Positions 15,446 to 21,391 of a stretch of 64,000 bases of DNA are shown here, in pieces. The DNA is taken from positions 62,001 through 126,000 of the forward strand of contig NZ_WVID01000004.1 of the NCBI RefSeq assembly GCF_010091925.1, given 5' to 3'. The DNA comes from Nostoc sp. B(2019) (lineage in GTDB: Bacteria > Cyanobacteriota > Cyanobacteriia > Cyanobacteriales > Nostocaceae). A model generated the notes under the pieces. That model searched no databases, was not told the DNA's origin, and saw nothing but the letters and a program-made list of their open reading frames with translations. The translations under genes and the position numbers were made by a program. Position 1 is the first letter of the stretch. Each line of letters opens with the position of its first letter.

Positions 15446-15753
15446 TGCGTTTTCCTCCTTTAAAAGCAGATAAAATACCTGCTTTCACAGATACTGCTTC
15501 ATCTTTGAAGCCCAATGTTCCAGATTTCTTTGGAATAAAATCATTATATTGCTATTGCAGTATCTATTTACAGTGTCTATAGTCATAATTTTTCCGATAC
15601 TTTGTTTCGAGAGTTGGCAAAACCGAAATATCTTTATTAAAATAGAAGCGTCGGTAGCGGGAACTACCGACGCTCCAAAATGCTAAGGGCTTAATTAATC
15701 ACTGGAAGCCCGCCTTTAGCGTTTCAACCAAAAGGCTTCCTAAAAAAATCCTC
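15446..15753. other. Intergenic region between the MerR-like and Cas2-like genes, with two hairpins
   Basis: A perfect 11-bp stem (AGCGTCGGTAG, 15647-15657, with 15664-15674, loop CGGGAA) is followed by a second inverted repeat, GGAAGCC/GGCTTCC (15704-15710 and 15732-15738). Both lie in the presumed leader of the Cas2-like gene. No CRISPR-type direct repeats occur here. Confidence 0.5.
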
Positions 15754-16038
15754 ATGAAAATGATTTTAATCTCCTATGACCTAAATGGGAATGGGAAAAA
15801 CTACCCAGGACTTTTTGATGCTATCCAGCGTCTAGGGGACTGCTGTCATTGCTTGAAGTCTTCTTGGTTGCTATACACCAATAAGACTCCGAAACAAGTT
15901 AACGATTACCTAAGACTAAATTGTCTTAACAACGACGATCACATCTATGTCACCGAAACCAATCTTTCTACTGCGGTTGGGTGGCTTCCTCAAGAAGTTT
16001 GTGACTGGATTAAAGCTCACACACTAGTATATCGATAA
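15754..16038 (+). CDS. Stand-alone Cas2-like (ferredoxin-fold) protein, 94 aa
   Basis: The protein is Cas2-like in size and plan: a first strand MILISYDLNG with the Asp after Tyr typical of Cas2/VapD folds, a helix with GDCCHCLKSSWLLYT, a third strand DHIYVTET and a final helix. Proteins like this are annotated as SinR-family or Cas2-superfamily in plasmids and phages. There is no cas1 and no CRISPR array in the window, so spacer acquisition is unlikely. A nuclease or toxin-like role is possible. No canonical ribosome-binding site is seen before the ATG, but the leader is structured. Confidence 0.65.
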   Translation: MKMILISYDLNGNGKNYPGLFDAIQRLGDCCHCLKSSWLLYTNKTPKQVNDYLRLNCLNNDDHIYVTETNLSTAVGWLPQEVCDWIKAHTLVYR

Positions 16039-16082
16039 AAAGATGAGAGTCTTCTGTCATAACTAACAGAAGACTTTCATCG

Positions 16083-16649
16083 TCAAGCCCCAGCACAGTC
16101 TTGTACTGGGGCTTTAGGGGCAGAATTCCACCAATCAATAGCCCACATAAAAGGAATGCTTGCAGCCAGAGCAGCAGCTTCATCATCGTCGCGATCGCCC
16201 ACATACAAAATTGAAGAGTGCTTTCCAAATCCACAATGATTTTTAATAGCTGCATTGAGCATTCCAGAGCCAGGCTTGCGATAAGTGCCAGAATACTCCT
16301 ATCCCCAAGCTGTATGAATTGGGCTACTTACCTCCGTAGGATCAATACAGCAAAGCCAGCAGTGCAGTCCCTGAAAATCAGGGCAGAAATATATACAGGT
16401 AAGCTCTGGGCACAGTCGCAAAGTTTGATACTGCTCAGTTATTGCATCTTCTAACTGCTTATGCCCTGCTGCAACTCCCCCTTGATTGGTTGCGCCAACT
16501 ATTAGCCATCCCTGGCTTTTGTAGTGAGCGATCACGAGTTGTGCTTCTGGAATGATTTCTTGATCAAGGGGATCTGAGATAAATTTTGCCCTCGATTTGG
16601 GGCATCGCACTGTGCCGTCGAGGTCTAACATTAAAAGCTTCGTAGTCAC
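16083..16649 (-). pseudogene. HAD-superfamily phosphatase interrupted by an in-frame TAG
   Basis: The first 116 codons start with the HAD motif I, LMLDLDGTV, and include motif II near GATNQGG, then meet TAG at 16301-16299. The same frame continues for 71 codons with KPGSGML (motif III region) and YVGDRDDDEAAA (motif IV) before TGA at 16085-16083. All catalytic motifs are thus present across one stop, typical of the HAD-IIIA group. It is either a nonsense mutant, a sequencing error, or translated with amber suppression. No suppressor tRNA is seen here. The gene lies 20 bp from the Rad52-like gene. Confidence 0.75.
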
Positions 16650-16669
16650 TTTAATTGCTACTCCATTAA

Positions 16670-17371
16670 TTAAAATTTTGGGTTAAAGTTTTTAATTCGC
16701 TCGATCACTTTGTCATACTGAGAAACCAAGATATCAGTAGTTGACTCTACTTTGAATTCTGTAAAAATTGTCTTGACCTCACTTTCTGACAACTTGCATT
16801 CATTCCGTGCGATCGCCCACAATCTTTTGGCTTGTTCTTGGGTAATAGCCTGAACTGCGGAAAGTTGTATTGTCTTCATCTGGACTTTGTATTGTTCGCA
16901 AAGTCGCCGCAGTTCACCATTCATCTGGTCAGAGAGTTTGTGTTTGTTCTCCCAAAGATATTTAATAGTGTATTCTTGGTCATCCAAGTAACGCCCCACT
17001 CCCCATGTTTCAGCAGCATTTTTCAAGCCCTCAGCAGCTAGCCTGTCAGCGGCGCTTCCACGGGTCATCTCGTTCCCCGCCTTACTTTGCAGTGAGATAG
17101 GCACAGAAGCGATCGCCTCTTTCCTAATCCCCAAAATTGTAATTCCACAACGACAAATAGCATCGTTGCCAATATATTGAATTTCAGAGTAATCCGACAT
17201 CCAATCGGGAGCTATTTCATCTAAACGTTTTCTAATGGTTTGCCACCTCAAGAAAACCCACTTTTTATTGCTTCCTGGAAGCTCTCGCACTTCGTGCAGA
17301 TTGGCGGGAAAGGGCTTTTTGAGTTCGGCTTGGATGCGGCGCAATTCGTCTCTAATTGGTGGTGTAATCAT
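16670..17371 (-). CDS. Rad52/Rad22-type single-strand annealing protein
   Basis: It anneals complementary single strands during phage-type recombination. Residues 1-150 match the Rad52/22 pattern I know from phage and cyanobacterial proteins: ELKKPFPANLHEVRELPGSNKK, LRWQTIRKRLDEIAPDWMSDYS, CRCGITILG and RGSAADRLAAEGLKNAAETWGVGRYL. The last 80 residues are helical and variable. Length 233 aa. It is read in the same direction as the HAD gene. The assignment is by motif recall. Confidence 0.8.
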   Translation of the reverse strand: MITPPIRDELRRIQAELKKPFPANLHEVRELPGSNKKWVFLRWQTIRKRLDEIAPDWMSDYSEIQYIGNDAICRCGITILGIRKEAIASVPISLQSKAGNEMTRGSAADRLAAEGLKNAAETWGVGRYLDDQEYTIKYLWENKHKLSDQMNGELRRLCEQYKVQMKTIQLSAVQAITQEQAKRLWAIARNECKLSESEVKTIFTEFKVESTTDILVSQYDKVIERIKNFNPKF

Positions 17372-17484
17372 CGCCTTTATTCATCTCGCGGAATTCCCCA
17401 TCCCTCGGAGCGGGTGGGGAGGATGTAAAGTCTGCCGGACAGAATCTTCGTGGGAGCGAGCTTTACGTCAACGTGTGCCAGATC

Positions 17485-17754
17485 CTAAACAAGGATTACA
17501 GTCCGGGCTACCATGTCTTGAAAAGTTCTCCGTTCTTGAGTATCCCCCCGGCAGACTTTTCGCTTATCTGATGGTACAAATGTATTATCGTTGGTGTCGC
17601 TTTTGGCAGCGCAGGCAAAGCCCGCCGCAGGCATCGCCGTCTCTAAACATCTGTCTTCGTCCCTGCATACTCCTCTGTAATCCTTCGCAAAAACCGATGT
17701 GGTAGTAGTTACAACAATCAAAGCCGCACTTACAATAGCTGCTATATACTTCAT
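17485..17754 (-). CDS. Small secreted cysteine-containing peptide, 89 aa
   Basis: The N-terminus is a clear signal peptide (MKYIAAIVSAALIVV, with cleavage after SVFA). The mature part is about 66 residues with five cysteines. Two dispersed repeats lie inside the frame: the GATGCC repeat (17609-17637) encodes the TAMPAAGFACAA segment and the hairpin copy at 17515-17563 encodes part of the tail. The original peptide was probably shorter. It is element-encoded and of unknown function. Confidence 0.5.
   Translation of the reverse strand: MKYIAAIVSAALIVVTTTTSVFAKDYRGVCRDEDRCLETAMPAAGFACAAKSDTNDNTFVPSDKRKVCRGDTQERRTFQDMVARTVILV
17515..17563. repeat. Element-specific palindromic repeat, copy 5
   Basis: Boundaries GTCTTGAAAAGTTCTCCG ... 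CGGCAGACTTTTCGC. The outer stem is good and the centre is degenerate. It lies in the 3' part of the small secreted-peptide gene. Confidence 0.65.
17609..17637. repeat. Dispersed GATGCC repeat (reverse copy) inside a coding region
   Basis: It is the reverse complement of the same 29-bp unit found at 17811-17839 and 59161-59189, with two differences. It encodes Ala/Gly-rich residues in the 89-aa secreted peptide. Confidence 0.65.
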
Positions 17755-17810
17755 GGTGTTTATTCATCTATGGGGTGGACGAGTGCGAATCGCCGTTTTT
17801 GACGGGGCAG

Positions 17811-17839
17811 GCGATGCCTACGGCGGGCTGCGCCTACGC
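17811..17839. repeat. Dispersed GATGCC repeat (forward copy)
   Basis: A 29-bp copy starting GCGATGCCTACGGCGGGC, in the intergenic region just downstream of the 58-aa gene ending at 17853. Confidence 0.65.
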
Positions 17840-17852
17840 ACTTCGATAACTG

Positions 17853-18029
17853 TTACTCGTCGTTGTCGTCAGTCAAATCGTCAATACAGTTTTCTACAAG
17901 TGTGATTGCGGTTTCTAAGTTGTTACTAAAGTTTTCGTAACTATGTATGAGGTCTTGTTTATTCTCAAAAACTTCGCTGATTTTTTGCAAAGCTTCTTCT
18001 AAGATTAATTTTGCTTGTACATCGGTCAT
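17853..18029 (-). CDS. Small acidic helical protein, 58 aa
   Basis: An open frame of 58 codons from ATG (18029-18027) to TAA (17855-17853). The product is highly acidic with a helical pattern (KLILEEALQKISEVFEN) and an Asp/Glu-rich end, similar in character to the next gene upstream. The two minus-strand genes are probably co-transcribed. No domain is recognised. Confidence 0.5.
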   Translation of the reverse strand: MTDVQAKLILEEALQKISEVFENKQDLIHSYENFSNNLETAITLVENCIDDLTDDNDE

Positions 18030-18096
18030 CGTTTGTCAGTTTTGTATTGTATTTTTGGATAGTTTAAATTCGTAGATCGCACTTTAAAAAGGACTA

Positions 18097-18318
18097 TTAC
18101 GAGAGCCTATTTATTGGCAATTTCATCTTCTCTAAGGACTCTTCCACTGCTTTTTCCACAGCAGCTTCAATAATCGAATCAACCAAGTCTGATATTTCTG
18201 CAAAATTATCTTCTGATATAGGCGCATTACCATTGGCGGCGTTTTGCAAATAATGAACTAGCAAACTTTTGGCATTTTCTGAAGCATCACTAGAATTTGA
18301 GGAAAATGGATTGTTCAT
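18097..18318 (-). CDS. Small hypothetical protein, 73 aa
   Basis: The protein is acidic and helical, Asn/Ser-rich at the N-terminus, with an amphipathic helix over residues 45-68 (IIEAAVEKAVEESLEKM). It lies between two other minus-strand genes and has the same polarity as the SWIM-like gene. A 24-bp palindrome (18342-18365) separates them and may end transcription or act as an operator for this gene. Confidence 0.5.
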   Translation of the reverse strand: MNNPFSSNSSDASENAKSLLVHYLQNAANGNAPISEDNFAEISDLVDSIIEAAVEKAVEESLEKMKLPINRLS

Positions 18319-18341
18319 GGTTTTGGCAATTTGTAGTGGTA

Positions 18342-18365
18342 ACCTACGGTAAATTTACCGTAGGT
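18342..18365. promoter_or_regulatory. 24-bp perfect palindrome between two minus-strand genes
   Basis: ACCTACGGTAAA at 18342-18353 is the exact reverse complement of 18354-18365. It directly follows the SWIM-like gene and precedes the 73-aa gene. No T-run is found on the minus strand, so an operator is as likely as a terminator. Confidence 0.5.
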
Positions 18366-18372
18366 CTAGTTT

Positions 18373-19392
18373 TTAGGCTGCTGCTAATTCCAAATCTGGA
18401 ACCAGATTGTATGCTTTTAACCGCTCCCAATCTTCGATAGTAAGCTCGTCACAAGGCTGATCTAGAAGCATTTCCTCTTCCATGAGTAACGGCGTAGTCC
18501 GAATACGTAGCGCTGTCCTGACTGCCTCAATGTGCTTGTCTTTGAAGCTTTCTTGCTCATGCCGATGTTCGTAGTGCGGACAAGTACAAGACTCAGATGT
18601 TAGATCAACTTCGTAGCGCTTTGACTCAAGTCCTGGCTTGTGACTATAAACTGCGTAAACGTTCGGGCGAGTAGTTGCAAAAACTTCCAGCGCGGGTTTT
18701 TCTGGTCGTGCTTGTAGCCTTGCAACTGCCAACAAACTCTCTTTGATTGCAACACCAAAATCTACAAATATTGCATCGCCAGTGAGATTAGTTTTGTAAC
18801 CACCCTGAACAGATGCGATGCGAATCAGCACGCCGTTTACAGTCGCCTCCCATTTTCCATCGCTAACCTTGTCAAACACGATCGCTTGACTACCTGAATC
18901 CCCTACAGTTGGCGAAATATCACGCACACCCCGGTCGTATCCCATGAGATAGCATGGTTCAGTTGAGCATACCTCTAGTCCTGCAACAGCGTCCTGGTAG
19001 CCTTGCTGGTTCATCTCCAATCTTTGGAGATCAGGGGCAATCACAGCAGCTTGGGCTTCTCTCTTGGAAAGTTCTGATCGGCGGCAACCACCGCTCAACG
19101 CCAGTTTGCCCAAGTCGGCAGAGCCGCCCAAGCGACTGGCTCGACTTTCCGCAATATGTGCTTCCATTTCAGCTTGGGCTACCACTTGCTCATCAACCTG
19201 CTCATCTATCTGGCGGAATCCGCCAGATAGCTTTTCAGTTTGAGACAACTGAAGCTCAATAATCGCGTCAATCCAGATGTCTTTATTGCGCTTATCGCCC
19301 TCTGGGGTGACGCCCAACTGACGAGCGATCGCCTTGATTGGCTCTAGTTTTTCAGCAAGTAATTGTTCTGTTGTGTAAATCGGGTGTGTCAT
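18373..19392 (-). CDS. SWIM-zinc-finger-like protein, 339 aa
   Basis: The C-terminal third has a SWIM-like signature: YEVDLTSESCTCPHYEHR followed by KDKHIEAV. The Cys-x-Cys pair and the final His are present, but the third Cys of the usual CxCx(n)CxH is replaced by Asp. His residues in HYEHRH may substitute. Residues 50-130 hold two palindromic repeats read as LSGGFRQ and LALSGGCRRSELSKRE, plus acidic Gln-rich helices. The N-terminus looks like an HTH-like helical segment. A DNA or protein binding role in replication or recombination is possible. The mid-section is poorly conserved because of the insertions. Confidence 0.7.
   Translation of the reverse strand: MTHPIYTTEQLLAEKLEPIKAIARQLGVTPEGDKRNKDIWIDAIIELQLSQTEKLSGGFRQIDEQVDEQVVAQAEMEAHIAESRASRLGGSADLGKLALSGGCRRSELSKREAQAAVIAPDLQRLEMNQQGYQDAVAGLEVCSTEPCYLMGYDRGVRDISPTVGDSGSQAIVFDKVSDGKWEATVNGVLIRIASVQGGYKTNLTGDAIFVDFGVAIKESLLAVARLQARPEKPALEVFATTRPNVYAVYSHKPGLESKRYEVDLTSESCTCPHYEHRHEQESFKDKHIEAVRTALRIRTTPLLMEEEMLLDQPCDELTIEDWERLKAYNLVPDLELAAA
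19061..19152. repeat. Element-specific palindromic repeat, copy 6 (long form), inside the SWIM gene
   Basis: Boundaries CTCTTGGAAAGT ... GACTTTCCGC. The 92-bp copy has extra nested inverted segments (GCCAGT/ACTGGC). The frame is maintained. Confidence 0.65.
19206..19230. repeat. 25-bp palindrome (CTATCTGGCGGA arms), inside the SWIM gene
   Basis: A perfect palindrome around one base, nearly identical to 7629-7653. It adds in-frame residues KLSGGFRQ to the protein. Confidence 0.7.
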
Positions 19393-19464
19393 AATTTTTG
19401 TACCTGGTGTTTGCTAGGGTTCCAAAAGGCGATTCGCTCAACTTTCCACGGGAGGCGATCGCCT

Positions 19465-19511
19465 GTCTTGAAAAGTTCTGATCCGAGGAAGCCTCGGCTC
19501 AGACTTTTCGC
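19465..19511. repeat. Element-specific palindromic repeat, copy 7
   Basis: Boundaries GTCTTGAAAAGTTCTGA ... CTCAGACTTTTCGC with inner CCGAGG/CCTCGG. It is intergenic, upstream of the SWIM-like gene. Confidence 0.7.
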
Positions 19512-19566
19512 TTTTTGGTTGTCTTGAATCTAATTTAATCCCTTAAACAATACTTGTCAATACATT

Positions 19567-19628
19567 ACGATACACAATCTCAATACCTTGCAATACAAGT
19601 TTGGACAAGAGTAAATTGAGGGTATCGT
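19567..19628. promoter_or_regulatory. Candidate operators with GTATCGT half-sites upstream of the RHH gene
   Basis: ACGATAC at 19567-19573 and GTATCGT at 19622-19628 face each other just upstream of the ATG at 19643. The same half-site forms the palindrome at 20016-20039. Autoregulation by the RHH-like product is the simplest reading. Confidence 0.45.
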
Positions 19629-19642
19629 GACAGAAAAAATGT

Positions 19643-19900
19643 ATGGCTAACTCTAAAAAACAAAGAACCTTTATTTCGTTTGAGGTAGATGCCGAGACGA
19701 GGGAAGCATTTAGTCAGCAACTTAAGTCGGAGGGCAAAACAGTAACAGCTGTCCTCAAACAATTTATTGATGATTACCTAAAATCCGCTCAACAAGAGGC
19801 TAAACCCCAAGAACTGACGGAGGTAATCAAGCGGCTAGAAGAAATCGAGAAAAAAGTAGGGATTGAGAACGCTCGACTAGTGGGGGAATCAGTCGCCTGA
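19643..19900 (+). CDS. RHH-like/coiled-coil DNA-binding protein, 85 aa; probable -1 frame extension
   Basis: The N-terminus has an RHH-like pattern (TFISFEVDAETREAFSQQLKSEGKTVTAVLKQFIDDYL, residues 9-45, in pieces) followed by a coiled coil (EVIKRLEEIEKKVGIENARL). The frame ends at TGA 19898-19900. In the -1 frame the coiled coil continues (RLREENESLRQVHDQ) to TAG at 19978-19980. The switch would occur at GGGGG (19882-19887 region) in the codons GTG GGG GAA. The longer form (about 112 aa) looks like the ancestral protein, so a frameshift mutation or a recoding site is possible. Confidence 0.65.
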   Translation: MANSKKQRTFISFEVDAETREAFSQQLKSEGKTVTAVLKQFIDDYLKSAQQEAKPQELTEVIKRLEEIEKKVGIENARLVGESVA

Positions 19901-19980
19901 GAGAAGAAAACGAATCTCTCAGGCAAGTCCACGACCAATTGCTAAAACTGCTCAGTAAGGAAAAACCCGCCAGTTCTTAG
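19871..19980 (+). other. Minus-one-frame continuation of the RHH/coiled-coil gene
   Basis: This stretch is open in the -1 frame across the TGA at 19898 and encodes heptad-patterned helix (SRLREENESL, then VHDQLLKLLSKEK). Reading it requires a slip at the GGGGG run. It is listed so the C-terminal part is not lost. Confidence 0.5.
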
Positions 19981-20015
19981 GTGGGTTAATTTTTTGATGG
20001 AATGTTCCGTATTTT

Positions 20016-20039
20016 TTTGTATCGTATAACCGATACAAA
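20016..20039. promoter_or_regulatory. Palindrome TTTGTATCG ... CGATACAAA, candidate operator
   Basis: 9-bp arms (20016-20024 and 20031-20039) flank TATAAC, which could be a -10-like core. It matches the GTATCG half-sites at 19567 and 19622, so the same regulator may bind all three. It lies upstream of the preferred start of the next gene. Confidence 0.55.
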
Positions 20040-20097
20040 ATTGTTCAGGGCGGACAAGCTAGGGAATCCTAACAGGCAATGCGAAAAGACAGTTTCC

Positions 20098-21039
20098 ATG
20101 CTCACCCCAGAAGACTTGCACCACCTGTGTGTTGCTTCCCTTGGTCGCTTTGTTCTAGAAATATTTCCTGAATTTTCGATTAGGGACGTCAGTATCAGTG
20201 AATCAACTTTGGTTTTTGCTGGTATCCCTAGCGCAGAAGTTAATGAGATAATCGAACACACTAACGTCCTGCTGGCTGAAGCCGCGATCATACTTGGCAC
20301 ATCTAAACTGGAAATCTACGATACTGATAGTAACCTAGTACTTGCTGCTGAATTAGAATCAGAGCAAATACATATAAGCGAGGAAGCTATGACAGTAGCG
20401 ACAGCCGCAAGGTCAGTAGAATTCGATATTACGCCGACTGCTGTGATACCAACTGTAGTATCCTGGAACCGCATCACCTCAATCACTGGTGAAACCGAAG
20501 AGGAACTGCGATCGCGCCTCAAGATCTTGGGTATTCCCTTCTACTGGAGCGATGATTCAGTATGGGGAGTCGATGCCAACACCGCCTCACAATTAATCAT
20601 TCGCTTCCGCTTTGAGCAAGGGCAAAGGGAGGCGGCAATGTTGCTAGAGAATTCGGCCCAGGAGCAGCCAAAACAGCAAGCTAACGGTCACAACCCTCAG
20701 ATAAAATCTAAGGCTGAGAAACCTGAATTTCATCCACTGAAAAAAGGCGTCACTCCAACGCTCGAAAAATACCTTTGCTTTGCTGGCAAGACAGAGGATC
20801 GCCAACAAGAAATTTTGGCTGACATTGCTCAAGAAACTCCCAAAGGGAAGCGCCACTTAACAAAGATTCTTAACTCCTACCCAGAAGATATGGAAAAACC
20901 CACACGCGGAGAGTTTCAGGTGGCAGCCAAGAAACTGGTAAAGCGTATCAAAGGGAGTGAAGCGGGTGTTGTAGAAGCCGATAGTGCCGATTCGCCGTGT
21001 CTGCGAGCGTCGGAAGTAGAAAAAGTGACAACAGAATAA
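20098..21039 (+). CDS. Hypothetical protein, 313 aa, last gene of the element
   Basis: The ATG at 20098 is preferred because the longer frame from 20002 would put the operator-like palindrome inside the gene. No domain is recognised. The N-terminal 150 residues are mixed alpha/beta (LTPEDLHHLCVASLG, SISESTLVFAGIPS). A segment near residues 120-180 (VSWNRITSITGETEEELRSRLKILGIPFYW) could be an HTH or winged domain. The C-terminal 100 residues are Lys/Glu-rich with linkers (KQQANGHNPQIKSKAEKPE). It ends 85 bp before the tRNA-Val fragment. Confidence 0.55.
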   Translation: MLTPEDLHHLCVASLGRFVLEIFPEFSIRDVSISESTLVFAGIPSAEVNEIIEHTNVLLAEAAIILGTSKLEIYDTDSNLVLAAELESEQIHISEEAMTVATAARSVEFDITPTAVIPTVVSWNRITSITGETEEELRSRLKILGIPFYWSDDSVWGVDANTASQLIIRFRFEQGQREAAMLLENSAQEQPKQQANGHNPQIKSKAEKPEFHPLKKGVTPTLEKYLCFAGKTEDRQQEILADIAQETPKGKRHLTKILNSYPEDMEKPTRGEFQVAAKKLVKRIKGSEAGVVEADSADSPCLRASEVEKVTTE

Positions 21040-21123
21040 TTGTCAAATTAGCTCAAAATTAGCGCAAGTTATTTTTGTACCTTCTAAAAGCACTGCATTT
21101 AGAGGTTTACAGCTTATTATACT

Positions 21124-21170
21124 ACTGCCTTACAAGCAGGATGTCATCAGTTCGAGTCTGGTACTGCCCA
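21124..21170 (+). other. Attachment site: 3' fragment of tRNA-Val(TAC)
   Basis: These 47 nt match the anticodon arm (CTTACAA loop, anticodon TAC), variable region, T arm (TTCGAGT loop) and 3' acceptor strand (ACTGCCCA) of a tRNA-Val. The 5' half is absent: the upstream bases do not supply GGGCAGT or a D arm. This is the form left when an element integrates into a tRNA 3' end, with the displaced end on the side away from the intact gene. It marks the right border of the element; the intact copy should lie left of the window. Confidence 0.7.
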
Positions 21171-21178
21171 TTATCGAA

Positions 21179-21202
21179 AAGCCGTCAGTTTGGCGGCTTT
21201 TT
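21179..21202 (+). terminator. Intrinsic terminator after the tRNA fragment
   Basis: The stem AAGCCGTC/GGCGGCTT has one G:T pair and a 5-nt loop, followed by more T residues. It probably belonged to the original tRNA-Val gene and now terminates transcription leaving the element. Confidence 0.7.
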
Positions 21203-21391
21203 GCTCTAGGTACGCCGCTCCGGGACTAGGCGCTGGTTGTACTGGGAAAACACTCCAAAATTTGTCTGTGGGTAATAACCCCGGACACATTTCGGCTACG
21301 CTCAACAACCATAATTTTTCCTTTGCCCGTTACCCAATCCCTAGTCCCCAGTCCCTTTTACGCTAAATATTTTTGAGTTTGGCTTTGACAT

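Noticed and set aside
15647-15753. CRISPR array next to the Cas2-like gene
   Set aside because: Only single hairpins are present. No direct repeats of 25-40 bp with spacers are seen there or elsewhere in the window.
21095-21170. Complete tRNA-Val gene
   Set aside because: The 5' acceptor strand and D arm do not pair or resemble tRNA. Only the 3' 47 nt fit.
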